A DNA stretch of 64,000 nt from Basidiobolus meristosporus CBS 931.73 (GCA_002104905.1 MCFE01000076.1:62001-126000), one strand, 5' to 3'; positions 45,599 through 57,200 are shown, counted from the stretch's first letter. Notes: generated from the sequence alone by a model not told the origin. Translations and numbers: made by a program.

Positions 45599-47053
45599 CT
45601 CTTACTCAGATAAATGCTCATACTGACTAGTCCTAATTTTGACCTAAGATATTCAAACTTGTCTCTAGCTAATGGTTTGGTAAATATGTCTGCAATCATT
45701 TCATCTGTAGGACAGTAAACTAAGCTAACTAAGTTACTCTCTATAGCTGCATGTATAAAATGATGTCTAATATCTATGTGCTTGGTTCTAGCATGAAAAG
45801 TTGGATCTCTACCTAGTTGTATACATCCTTGATTTTCTTGAAATAAAGTAATAGGCATTTTTTGACATATGACTAAATCTGTAAAAAGCTTTCTTAACTA
45901 CATTACTTCTTTTGTAGCTTCACAGGCTGCAATGTACACTGCCTCTGTGGTAGAAAGTGCTACAGTTGGGTGCTTTCTTGAATTCCATGAAATTGCTCCT
46001 TTGCAGTAAAGAAAGGTGTATCCTGTGGTAGATCTTCTGTCTTCCAAGTTTTGTCCCCAATCGGCATCAGAGTATCCCACAAGATCCTGTTCTGAATCCT
46101 GATAAGTGTATCTTAAGCAGATATCAGCAGTTTCTTTGAGTTATCTAAAAATCTGCTTAACTGCAGCAATATGATCAGATCCATATCTCTGATTATGTTG
46201 GCTGACAACTCCCACTGAATATGAGATATCTGGATGTGTTCCAAGCATGATATACATCAGACTGCTGATCATACATTGATAAGGAAAGTCAGGGCTTTCA
46301 GATGGCACCCAGCGCTCTTGATTTGGTTGAGATTTGACCAAGTTAAGGTTTGTCTCCATTGGGGTAGCTGCCAGTTTACAGTCTTCCATTTGGTACTTCT
46401 TTAGTATATCTTGAATATACTTGGATTGGCTTAGGGTAATAGTCTGGGTACTTCTGTCTATGGAGAACTTGATCCCTAAGTAGTAACTGAGTTCTCCTAG
46501 ATTGGACATCTTGAACTCTTTAGATAGGCTGTATTTAGTCTCTTCCAATGTTGCTAGGTCATTGGTGGCTATGATAAGATCATCCACTTATAGAGCTAAT
46601 AGAGCTGGATTTGCTCTATCTGGCTTATAGTATATACTATAGTCAGCATTACTCCTTTTGAAACTCAAAGATTCCAAATAAGAATCTATCTTACAATTCC
46701 AGTCTCTTGGTTACTGTTTGAGACCATATAGTGACTTTTTAAGATTGCAGACCAAATGAGGGTTATCTTGGTCAACAAACCCATTGGGCTGGTCCATATA
46801 CACATCCTCATCAAGTTCTCCATTCAAAAATGCAGCTTTTGCATCCATTTGATGAATAAAAAACTTATATTTGGCTGCAATGGCCAATATTAATCTGATG
46901 GAATTAAACTTGGCTACCGGTGCAAAGGTCTCAGTATAGTCAAGTCCTTTTGTTTGAGAGTATCCTTAGGCTACAAGTCTTGCTATGAATCTTTCAATTG
47001 TACCATCAGCCATGTATTTTGTCTTGAAGACCTATCTGCATCCAATTGATTTT
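45599..47053 (-). pseudogene. Copia RT-RNase H (C2)
   Basis: Minus strand: KSIGCR start, [59 protein letters not shown] (VDD is the RT active site; a stop precedes it where the + copy has tyrosine), the RNase H region GYSDADWGQNLEDRRSTTGY with CKGAISWNSRKHPTVALSTT, and the end HIDIRHHFIHAAIE...IFTKPLARDKFEYLRSKLGL. Stops near 46,590, 46,720 and 46,965 break it. It differs from C3 at only a handful of residues over 148 codons of the RT C-terminal part, so both are recent. Confidence 0.88.
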
Positions 47054-47325
47054 TGGTTGAATAAAGTGGTATTTATACTTTAACATAGTTTTGGCATTAC
47101 AAACACAAAGAATAGGCTAAGGAAGGTCCCAAGAACATGTGCGCAAAGTTGGGGCTGTTTGGACAACTTTGAGAATTTTCATGTTCTGGGTACCTGGTGT
47201 TTTGGTAAAAGTATCCTAAGTAAGTCCCAACAAGGAATATGGTCAGTATTCTCTAGGATTTGAGGGTAATGACCTAAGTGACTAAGTTAAGTGAATATTT
47301 AGGTGGAATTTCAAATTTTACAACA
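47054..47325 (-). repeat. Partial 5' LTR of copia C2
   Basis: 272 bp of the copia LTR, starting (on minus) at TGTTGTAAAATTTG and broken off after TTCAAC, where pol sequence follows. Confidence 0.85.
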
Positions 47326-47409
47326 ATATAAGGGTAGCAGAACAATAGGGAAGTAGAAAATATGGGAATGAGCACATCTGTCAGTGGGTGTCACTGTAAC
47401 CCCACTACA

Positions 47410-47604
47410 CTGGCATACCATGGGACCATCAGGAATTCAAGGCCTAGCAGAATGAGCTTGACTTGATCCATGAACATTATCCTGGATTCAAACAGGCAAA
47501 TGGATTTTAGGCCAGTACTGGTATGCTAAGAGAGTATCTTAAGAATAGCAGAAACTATCAAAGGCAGAAGAACAAGGGTGTCATGGCTAAAAGCTAGTGG
47601 CTTC
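47410..47604 (+). pseudogene. P-element accessory protein fragment (copy 5, first part)
   Basis: Matches 3,780-3,975: YPGFKQANGF-like, then LKNSRNYQRQKNKGVMAK. Continues at 48,667 after element F, then at 51,066 after copia C3. Confidence 0.6.
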
Positions 47605-48666
47605 TGTGGTAATGTAAAGTATTCCATTACTTCATATCTTAAAACCAATATTGCACTCATTTCTTTATTTTGCTTTGTGCTATTGTAACACACAAGTGAA
47701 AGATCAAGAATTTCCAACTTTGAAGGACAAATGCTCCGGACCCTGACACAAAGTCCACCCAAGAATATTATGTCATGTAGAACACTTAGTAGTCAACACA
47801 TGTTTAAATTACAGCTCATTTGAAGCAGTACTTAAGGAGTTATGAGAAAAGTCCAATTATCATATATACTAGGCCACTATTGCTAGGATTACTATGGTGA
47901 CTTCAATTGTGTGTAACTTTTGAACCAGCCAATCAAATCATGTGAAATTCTCACAGGTGCTGCGCCTATGTCTGATCTGTGCTACTGCAAAATGTTAGCT
48001 TTGTATCACGCTCATTGCTTGCACAATTGACCAAAAACTTTTATCCTTCAGAATTTTCATATATATGACTTCCCCAGTTGAAAATAAAAGGGAGCCTCTC
48101 TTTCCAAAATCTCCACACTACAATTACAAGCTTAAAGGTTATAAGACTACCCCTGCATCACTTGCACTGCTGAGTATTCTGACTTTGATTGGTATTACAT
48201 CAGTAAAGAGACTGCAAAGCTCACAAGAATCCAATCTAAGTCCTAAAAGAAAACTACCACTTTTCTGTTGAAAAAGACCCCTTTGAGAAGCCCCTTTACT
48301 CCAAAGACACCCCTTTTGTGACTTCTACTCCACACCCCTTTAGGTTAAAGGGGAGTTTAGAATTTCTATATAAGGAAATATTCTCTCAGAAAGGTAAGTG
48401 ACTTCCAAATAAGGAGAGGCTACTATAAAAGTAAATAAGCTCAATAGCTAACAGAAGGTCAGAACACTGCTGTAGAAGTGAGAATCACTGCCTATAATAT
48501 ATTTTGAGCCTGAGATTGAGGATATTAGTGAAAGTTATATCTTGTATTTGTATATCAAACTCCCAATAAACTACTTCAGTATTAGCGTACTGGATGTTGT
48601 TGTATATTGTTGATTAGCCTCTACATTGCCAAACAAGCTCCAAACTAATCATAACACAACACAACA
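47605..48666 (+). mobile_element. LTR-like element F (1,062 bp)
   Basis: Runs from TGTGGTAATG to ACACAACACAACA with a 4-bp duplication CTTC at 47,601-47,604 and 48,667-48,670. Host sequence on both sides is the accessory ORF, continuous when F is removed (compare 3,950-4,010). Size and 4-bp duplication resemble LTR E. It holds a 68-codon ORF (48,065-48,271) with one hydrophobic stretch, of doubtful significance. It has more CG dinucleotides than neighbouring relics. Confidence 0.7.
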
Positions 48667-48721
48667 CTTCCCCAAGAACCTGCTACAAGCAGGGCCAAAA
48701 GCTCCAAACAAGTGTCAAAGA
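48667..48721 (+). pseudogene. P-element accessory protein fragment (copy 5, second part)
   Basis: 55 bp (CCTGCTACAAGCAGGGCCAA) bridging element F and copia C3, matching 3,980-4,020. Confidence 0.6.
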
Positions 48722-48918
48722 TGCTGTAAATATTTGTATTTCCACCTAAATATTCACCTAACCTAGTCACTTAGATCATTAGCTTCATATCCTAGAGAAT
48801 ACTGACCAAATTCCTTGTTGGGATTTACTTGGAATATTTTCACCAAAATACCAGGTAACCAGAACATGAAAATTCTCAAAGTTGTCCAAACAGCCCCAAA
48901 CTTTGCACACATGTTCTT
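48722..48918 (+). repeat. Partial 5' LTR of copia C3
   Basis: First 197 bp of the LTR, ending at CACATGTTCTTG, fused to pol. It differs from the 3' LTR at roughly 15-20 positions and one indel, so the insertion or the deletion event is not very recent, or the 3' LTR was altered by recombination. Confidence 0.85.
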
Positions 48919-50711
48919 GTCCACCAATTTTCAGGATTGAATCAAAGCAAAACAATGAAAACTTTTTCCCTCCAGAGGACTCTACAACCATGGTTCAGCC
49001 AGAATCAGTGCCCAGGAATATCTCAGAAGTGATCATTCCAGTATCAAATGCCTGGAGATCCAATTGGACAAGATATAGCCCAAATTACTATATCAATCAG
49101 GGTACAAACTTAGCCTATGCCTATTCAGTCCATATTGATGAACCCCAGACTGTAAAAGAGGCCCTAAATAGCCCTCAGACAAAGTTTTGGAGATCTGCAA
49201 TGACTGGGGAATATCAGGCCCTGATGGAAAATCAAACTTGGGACTTGGTCAATTTACTAACCAACCAAAAATCAATTGGATGCAGATGGGTCATCAAGAC
49301 AAAATACAAGGCAGATGGTACAATTGAAAGATACTAAGCAAGACTTGTGGCTAAAGAATACTCTCAAATAAAAGGACTTGACTATACTAAGACCTTTGCA
49401 CCGGTAGCCAAATTTAATTCCATTAGATTAATATTGGCTATTGCAGCCAAATATAAGGTTTTTATTCATCAAATGGATGTAAAAGCTGTATTTTTGAATG
49501 CAGAACTTGATGAGGATGTGTATATGGACCAGCCTGATGGGTTTGTTGACCAATATAACCCTCATTTGGTCTGCTAGCTTAAAAAGTCACTATATGGTCT
49601 TAAACAATCACCAAGAGCCTGGAATTGCAAGATAGATTCTTATTTGGAATCCTTGAGTTTCAAAAGGAGTAATGCTGACTATAGTATATACTATAAGCCA
49701 GATAGAGCAAATCCAGTTCTATTAGCTCTATATGTGGATGATCTTATTATAGCCACCAATGATCTAGCAACATTGGAAGAGACAAAATACAGCCTATCTA
49801 AAGAGTTCAAGATGTCCAATCTAGGAGAGCTCAGTTGCTACTTAAGGATCAAGTTCTCCATAGACAGAAGTACCCAGACTATTACCATAAGCCAATCCAA
49901 GTATATTCAAGATATACTAAAGAAGTACCAAATGGAAGACTGTAAACTGGCAGCTACCCCAATGGAGACAAACCTTAACTTGGTCAAATCTCAACCAAAT
50001 CAAGAGCGCTTGGTACCATCTGAAAGCCCTGACTTTCCTTATCAATGTATGATCAGCAGTCTGATGTATATCTTGCTTGGAACACATCCAGATATCTCAT
50101 ATTCAGTGGGAGTTGTCAGCCAACATAATCAGAGATATGGATCTGATCATATTGCAGCAGTTAAGTGGATTTTTAGATACCTAAAAGGAACTGCTGATAT
50201 CTGCTTAAGATACACATATAAGGATTCAGAACAGGATCTTGTGGGATACTCTGATGCTGATTGGGGACAAAACTTGGAAGACAGAAGATCCACCACAGGA
50301 TACACCTTTCCGCACTGTAAAGGAGCAATTTCATGAGATTCAAGAAAGCAACCAACCATAGCACTTTCTACCACAGAGGCAGAGTATATGGCAGCCTGTG
50401 AGGCTACAAAAGAAGTAATGTGGTTGAGAAAGCTTTTTACAGATTTAGGCTTATGTCAAAAAACACCTATTACTTTACTTCAAGATAATCAAGGATGTAT
50501 ACAATTAGGTAGAAATCCAACTTTTCATGCTAGAACCAAGCACATAGATATTAGACATCATTTTATACATGCAGCTATAGAGAATAGCCTAGTTAGCTTA
50601 GTTTACTGTCCTACAGATGAAATGATTGCAGACATATTTACCAAACCATTAGCTAGAGACAAGTTTGAATATTTTAGGTCAAAATTAGGACTAGTCAGTA
50701 TGAGCATTTAG
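48919..50711 (+). pseudogene. Copia RT-RNase H (C3)
   Basis: Frame largely continuous: EPQTVKEALNSPQTKFWRSA (start of RT domain), WVIKTKYKADGTIERY, then a stop at 49,335; [40 protein letters not shown]; a TAG after HLVC at 49,575; [33 protein letters not shown] (YVDD active site), then DADWGQNLEDRRSTTGYTFP; a TGA at 50,334-50,336 where C2 has TGG; LSTTEAEYMAACEATKEVMW, HARTKHIDIRHHFIHAA, and the FTKPLARDKFEYFRSKLGL end. The active-site residues are intact, only three stops prevent translation. It starts inside the region upstream of RT (PPIFRIESKQNNENFF). Confidence 0.9.
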
Positions 50712-50722
50712 CTGAGTGGGAG

Positions 50723-51060
50723 TGTTGTAAAAATTTGTATTTCCACCTAAATATTTACCAAACTTAGTCACTTAGATCATTACCTTCATATCCTAGAGAA
50801 TACTAACCAAATTCCTTGTTGGGGTTTACTTAGAATATTTTCAGCAAAATACCTGGTACCCAGAACATAAGTGGTATAAACAGCCCCAAACTTTGCACAC
50901 ATGTTTTTGGGACCTTCCTTAGCCTATTCTATGTGTTTGTAATGCCAAGACCAGGTAAAAGTATATATACTACTTTTACACTCAATAAATCATTAAGTGA
51001 AAACCACATAATCTACTTGTTCTCCCAATTACTTCCAATATCTCCAAGACTCTTACAACA
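50723..51060 (+). repeat. 3' LTR of copia C3 (338 bp)
   Basis: TGTTGTAAAAATTTG to CTCTTACAACA. About 11 bp shorter than the standard 349 bp, through a small deletion near 50,870. Confidence 0.88.
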
Positions 51061-51065
51061 AAAGA

Positions 51066-51581
51066 GACATCAGGTAGCTGGAAGAGTACCAATAAGGGAT
51101 AAGCAGGCGGACATGTGCCAGCACAGTATTTATCAAGGAAAAAGTGTAGTACCACTTAAGATGCACTCAGTCAAAGTAGCAGTGAAGGACCTGGTAGTGA
51201 TAAAAACCAGTGGCTTTCTTGGGAGCCCATCACAACTACAGCTGAGGGCTTGAAACAAGCAGAAAAGAAATGTCAGGTTGCCAGGAGAGTGCCAGCAAGG
51301 GACAAGCAGGCCCAAAACAGATGTGTCAGAGCAGAATTTATCAAGGGGAAAATGTAGTTTGTTATAAGAAGCACTCTGACAAAGTAGCAGTGAAAGACCT
51401 GGCAGTGATAAAGGAAAAGGTAAAGGGAAAAATGTCTACACAAGCCTGAGACAGGGAAGCATGCAAAAAATACTGCAGTTCTTGCCAATATGCAATGTAG
51501 GCCCAGAACCAACTAATTCCTATTGCAGTCAAGAAGAGTTACCAACAAGAAAACAGCTGTCTTCACAAGAATTAGATGTAC
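51066..51581 (+). pseudogene. P-element accessory protein fragment (copy 5, third part)
   Basis: Matches 4,020-4,530: RHQVAGRVPIRDKQADMC, VKDLVVIKTSGFLGSPSQLQ, then GKGKGKNVYTSLRQGSMQK-like and the EELPTRKQLSSQEL stretch, in mixed frames. Ends at an LTR E fragment, so the C-terminal domain is missing. Confidence 0.6.
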
Positions 51582-51730
51582 TGTGGTGGTGTATAAGTCC
51601 AAGGGAGAGATATGTCCAACACTTTTCAAGTGTTTTGTGTGTGGGGTATTCACTGGGTGCAATTACCTCTGGCAAAAGCTTGCTAGGGGTACCTGGGTTT
51701 TGTCTCTACTCTAATGTGAGGGGAATAAAC
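51582..51730 (-). repeat. Fragment of LTR E (3' end)
   Basis: TGTGGTGGTGTATAAG at left, the inverse of the LTR E terminus; about 150 bp, followed at once by copia LTR sequence. Confidence 0.65.
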
Positions 51731-51949
51731 ATCAGGTACCCAGAACATGAAAAATTGTTATGTTATCCAAACAGTCCAGAACTTTGCACACATGCTCTTG
51801 GGATCTTCCTAAACATATTCTTAGTGTTTTTTTGCCAACACTATGAAATAGTATTAATACTGCTTTTACATTAAATAAGCCATAGAGTGAAAACCACATT
51901 ATTTATATGTTACCCCATCACTTCCAACATCTCCAAGACTTGTACAACA
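51731..51949 (+). repeat. Partial copia LTR (5' LTR of a gag fragment)
   Basis: Last 220 bp of a copia LTR, from CAGGTACCCAGAACATG to GACTTGTACAACA; the first 130 bp are missing. Confidence 0.75.
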
Positions 51950-52265
51950 AGTGTTGACAGGAAAGATACCTCTAGGATAGTGTTGTGGGAAAAAATTGCC
52001 CTCCTAAAGGTGAAGGAGAAGAAGCTTTGAGGTACTAGAAGAGGCAACAAAGTGTCTCTGACTGAGTTTGTCTTAATGTCAAAGACAAACTACTAATTCA
52101 ATGCTCAAGAGGTAAAACAGCAAAGAATGCCTGGAAGGCATTGAAAGATACCAATCAAATATGCTCAGCCATGGAGAATGTCAAGCTAATGATGTATCAA
52201 AATACATCCCAGGAAGTGTGCAAAGTTAAAGGCTTTTGGAGAAGTTTCAAAATCTTGCTATCTAC
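51950..52265 (+). pseudogene. Copia gag fragment, last transposon sequence before the gene region
   Basis: Short reading pieces AKNAWKALKDTNQICSAMEN and VKLMMYQNTSQEVCKVKGFW fit the alpha-helical gag of Copia elements (W..L...Y.......L...L..........V..F...F). It follows a copia LTR directly, which supports this. Stops and frame shifts occur. It ends at about 52,265, where CG dinucleotides start to appear. Confidence 0.5.
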
Positions 52266-54236
52266 CAGGTCTTCACCGGTTCAGAGAATTAGTTATTATG
52301 AAGGAAACCATAAGTAAATAATTCTTAATTTAGCAATAAGCTAAAAAGAACCCGAGGGCATATGAATGGTTTAGATGTAAACTAAATATTTACAAGAAAC
52401 ACGGGAACTCCAATAAACTCAGACCTGCTTTCTGCAGCTTGCCAGTAATCTGGCATCCGAATTTAGATTGCTTGGCAAGAGGCGAATTTCTTACCTAATG
52501 ACACTAATCGTATATACACAACATTTTCTGTGTTGAGTGAGATAGAAAGCAGCCTCGAGATTAGTAGCCTTATATGTGATATAATCCCCAGTACAATTAA
52601 GATAATAATGACAGAAGTGAAGTATTATACTTGAGCGCCATATTTTAGTCGCACATAATTTTCCAGTGTATAGGCCATGCCATCAAACTTATGAGTATTG
52701 ATTGCTCGCGGATAGGCCCTACAATCGGTCAGGTCTCCGCCTACAACAACAACAACCAACGCGAAATCCCTCTGCGCTTTGGGATTGCCACCACGTGTGG
52801 TTCTCAAGGGTATGCTGCACTGATCTCATAATGTGGCATCGGCCCCTAGATGAGCAACATTGAAGTGTATGCTATGGACAAGTATGCGGATATCTAGCAG
52901 GACACAGATTGGGGACCCATTGTGGTCTGTGGCCCTTTGCTCACCTTCCATGGTTGTGTTGTCGTGAAGATACGCAACCAACAATGGGATCATACCACAA
53001 AGAATTGATTTATTGGTATGAACCGCTAGGATAATGTCTCGCATGTGCAACATGTCATAACGCTATCTGCAATAATAAAACTGACTCTAGATGTATAGTT
53101 CATTTCCACCGCTTCACAATGGAGTCGCAATGGGAAGAGTGGATAGGCTGTTATTGACGCATCGAGACACCAACTGAATCTCGTTACCGATCTTATGGGA
53201 ACAGTTGCCAGCAAAGAATGGCCGGAATGGAGCTGGCTTACTTATCGCCAAGTTACATTGTAGCACACATCACATGACACCCAATTTCGGCAGTTCGACG
53301 GTTCAATGGGGTAGCACAACGTTGACATGAGCATCCAGTTTTTAAGAAACCCTGATCAAAGTCAATGTTATGATAATTGAAACAGGCAAGTATGGCTGCC
53401 ATCTTGTTTCATAGTAATTCCTTGGCAAAAACGCGCATGCACAATGCCGCATAGCAGCTGAGGGCGTAAATTTAATATATGCTCCTAGGAACCCTCGCAT
53501 TCTCGTAAAACAACGCCCAGCTTCCTCGCTCAAACCATCCGCTCTCATACAATCCACAGCAAACCCAGCGGCGAGCTCTTCATCCCAAACCACCAGTGTT
53601 AAGGATGACATCGTATAAATTGCAATGATGCTCAAAAGCGATCCAGGCCTATTGCGATTGGCTCATCCCAATTCCTAGGTGCAAGATTATCTGGATTCTG
53701 AAACTGCATTTAACAGTCACAATCCACCTACTTCCGATGCCCGCAGTCTACGGCTTAGAGAAACGATAGTTTGTTGACTGGGAGATGGTTTCGCTTCTCT
53801 TGCATTTTTCAATTCAAATGTATAGATTACCTATTTCTAATGGCTACGTGGCCACAGTTTAGCTTTATACTATAAACGCATATGAATAGCCGATTAACGA
53901 AATCCCATTTTCAACACATCATTACAGATGGAAGCATATTTAAATCCATTCAATAGGAAAACTACGAATCCACAATGAGGATTCTTTTTCTTCACCTCGG
54001 GTGTGTTGATTGGCTGAATCGCTTTTTTAATAATCACCAGAGTGACTGCCTTAATTTTCGGTCCAATTGTATATCATACTATAGCTAGAGTTAAATACAA
54101 GCAAGTTTCGAAAGAATTAGCATATACCAAGCTTTTCATTTTTTTGAATGGCTTCATTAGTCCTTCGATCCCGTCGAGTAGTTTCAGCTTCAAACTAATA
54201 TTTCCTAGCAGGAGGTTTGCAGAATATCTTTCTTAG
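52266..54236. other. Unassigned unique DNA between transposon island and first gene
   Basis: CG dinucleotides are common here, unlike the island. Minus-strand open stretches occur at 52,625-52,807, 52,826-53,053, 53,026-53,214 and 53,342-53,635 (the last reads SSLTLVVWDEELAAGFAVDC). I recognise no domain and could not join them with convincing splice sites. This could be a decayed or lineage-specific gene on minus, or plain intergenic DNA. The right part, after about 53,640, should hold the promoter and 5' exon of the WD40 gene. Confidence 0.4.
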
Positions 54237-57200
54237 TTTCCGTTTGCTTTTCGTTCCCATTCACAAACACACTCCCCAACTTCATATCACTACAGATCAG
54301 TTAGCGAGTGCTGTAGAATACATACTTTTCGAACAATCGCTTCTCCAATTGCCAAAGTGTCGTCTTTTCAATTCCCAAGACTTGCCACCATCCCTAAGGA
54401 TGTTGGCGAAGTCCATTCTGAACATGAGTCCCCTTATGGACTGCCTCTTTATGGCTCATCCTTGCAGAGCACTTCTTTGTTATCGCCATTGACTTCGCCC
54501 ACGGCGGAATTCACCAAGATCTCTTCCACCCCGATATCTTCAGGTGTTAAAGCCGAACCAAAATTTTTGAGGTATGTATCGTCGCATGGTCCAATTCTCT
54601 ATCCGCCTAACAGCTCCGTCTATATTTTTATGGATAGACCTGGTAAAACGGAAAAGGTATCTGCTATTCTTCAGGGTATATCCACTTATGTCTCTAGCAG
54701 CTTGCCTGAAGCTTTGGCGAAAATGAGAGACCTGACCCTGCCATCGAAAACAAATGCGGACCCTAGTAAGCTCGATGATAGCGAACAGGATATTCCAATT
54801 GCATGTGACCCCAAGAGGGTGGTGAAGTGTGCCACGTTTGGTACTATCGAGGGAGTTTATCGAACACCGCAAGATCTTATTTCTGATACCGAAAAAACCT
54901 TCACTCACTCGGAAAGGTGAGCACATGCTTGTCAGTTTCGCATCTTCCCCTACACACCTTAACAGCAATTGTAGGAAATTTTGCTTAATCTTGGGATATC
55001 ATGATGGATTTCAAATATGGGACTTATCAGACCTCTCGAATATAACGGAGATATTTTCATATCGAAATAGTAACTTCAATGTCGTCTGTATAAAGGTATT
55101 GTGAGTAAGCTGTGAAGCGTGTCCACTTGGACGCTAAAGCAATTCTGTGACAGACCGTCCCAACTCCAAGAATATCAGAAACTGTAGATCAATTCAAGCA
55201 CGTGCGCAATATTGTTGCTTTGGGGTAAATCCACTATCTGAATCCTGTACCTATTTACGCGGTGCTAACTGCTAAAATTCTAGAACCAGTCTTTTTGATG
55301 AGGATATGGAAACCAAGGGATCTGTGCTTCGCTTTTTTTCTTTACAGACCCATGAAAGTATCAAGGATATAAGCTATTACGGGGTAGACATGTTTGGTCT
55401 TGAATGTTGCGAACGAGGGATAATTGTGGTTTGTACTCCGCTAACTAGGTCACACAAGCTGTCGACTAACAATCTTTACAGTACTATGGCACAACAATTG
55501 AAATTATTTCACCCCACACACTAGATGTTATCTTTAAGTTGAATGATGCCCATCCCAACTTCCATAGCAATTTACCAATACTATCGATTGGGAATCGATT
55601 GTTAGCGTATGCTACAAGGGCTGATCCAACTAACGTGTGTCGTGAGAAAGTAATACCCGATACACAAGGATTTGATATGACCAAAGTTGCTCGAGAAGCT
55701 TTATCCGGGATGAAAAGCATGAGTATGTCTATTCCGCTCCACCTGCTTCAGAATTATGCTGAGATCTACCTTAGGTGATCTAGGTTATCGCAAGCTAGCC
55801 AATTATTTAAGCCATTATCAGCACAACTCTGGTGAAACTGCAACAGAACAAGCGAAGCAGCCTTCTTCAAATCAGGTTTGGTATCAATTGAAGTACGGCA
55901 GCCATAATCCTTTCAAATCTGATACTGCTTTTAGATTACTATTATCGATCTTGACAAACTTGAAAATGCATTTTTGGAAAATGTACGAACATCAGAGATA
56001 CGTCAACAATGCGATATAGGTCTTTTTGAAGTTGGAAAACAAAACCTGGAAATGATAACGTTTAACCCCAGTGGCTCGCTGATTGCCGTCGCGTCTACTG
56101 GAGGATATTGTGTCTATATATATGAAATCCTTACTAACGGAGAAACCGATCATTTGGGCTCAATAATTCTACGGTACTTGCGTTACTTTCATCAAATCAC
56201 AAACACAATCTTATAATGTTACTAGATATGAGCTATATAGGGGATATACATCTGCCAAGATTGAAAGCATCACCTTCAGCCAAGATTCAAGATGGGTATC
56301 GATCAACACCACACATGGAACATCACGTATCCTAATGAAAAATACATGACATTCCTCTTATGGTTTTAGTTTATCCTTAACTTCTCTGACAGATGTATAT
56401 GCTATTGATCCGTCTAGCAAGAAGCCTGGATCAAATTTCATACAATCATATCCACTTGGCAACTCATCAAACTTTAATCAAGCAGAGGTATATCTAACTA
56501 CTTTTTTTGCACTCACCGGCTAACTTGATAAAATTATAGGATTCTACAAAAAAACTAAGCCCATTAATACGTATAAGGAACAGAGATTCAGGTGACACGA
56601 TAGACATTGATAGGGACCCTGGTGTAGCCTCTTCGTCTAGCGAACAAGCCAGAAAGCATAATCGGACGATGCCATTGCTGAACCATTTCCAGACAACTAG
56701 CTGTCAAATGCCCAATTTTCCTGCGACCAATATGGGATCACATACTCAAGACATATTGTTTTTCGGAATGTCTGGAATTCTTCAACTCTGTCGTATCTCA
56801 ATTACGAAGATTGAGGGGGCAATCAAGAAAAATGGTGTGTTAAATTTTCGGTCAGTTAATAGTATATAGCATTTTGACATTTTCATCCAAGGGAGAAACT
56901 TCACTTCGCAGAAATTGTTGGGCTCTTCTTCAGACTTGGTTGAATGGAAATTACTGAGAGATCCTAGCTGGAGCGAGGTTCTTGGCGTGATCGAGGTAAA
57001 ACTATTATAACCTCATTGCTTAAGCCAACAAGATTCGCTCATTCATTTATTTCAGGGCGTTGAGTTTAAAGATTCAGATCCAAAATGGCCGGGTACCAGG
57101 TATGAGGATTTGCCAGACTTACACAGGAACCAAAGCTTAATGGCATTATCAGTTGGGTCAATGGTGTTGAGACATTTTCCTACTCTGTACCGCCAGTATC

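Larger units (their letters stand above)
45250..47325 (-). mobile_element. Copia retrotransposon C2, deletion derivative
   Basis: A complete 349-bp LTR at 45,250-45,598 (3' LTR on this strand), RT-RNase H at 45,599-47,053, and 272 bp of the 5' LTR at 47,054-47,325. Target duplication ATATA at 45,245-45,249 and 47,326-47,330. Gag, protease and integrase are missing: the 5' LTR is fused directly to the start of RT. Confidence 0.92.
44950..47409 (-). repeat. Truncated LTR E (copy 3), split by copia C2
   Basis: 44,950-45,249 and 47,331-47,409 together match the 5' part of LTR E, ending CCCCACTACA. The two pieces join cleanly at ATATA when C2 is removed. Confidence 0.75.
48722..51060 (+). mobile_element. 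Copia retrotransposon C3, deletion derivative
   Basis: 5' LTR remnant 48,722-48,918, RT-RNase H 48,919-50,711, purine-rich GAGTGGGAG, 3' LTR 50,723-51,060. Perfect target duplication AAAGA at 48,717-48,721 and 51,061-51,065. Gag, protease and integrase are absent; the break in the 5' LTR differs from that in C2. Confidence 0.93.

Noticed and set aside
48266-48666. A 401-bp LTR starting TGTTGAAAAAG and ending CAACA
   Set aside because: Host sequence on both sides shows that the inserted unit begins at 47,605, with CTTC at both outer ends; the inner TGTTG is coincidental.
50147-50374. Minus-strand ORFs inside copia C3
   Set aside because: Shadows of the RT-RNase H frame on the plus strand.
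1-52265. Classical RIP as the sole explanation for decay
   Set aside because: CG is depleted while CA and TG remain frequent; RIP usually depletes CA in favour of TA. Only a count can settle it.
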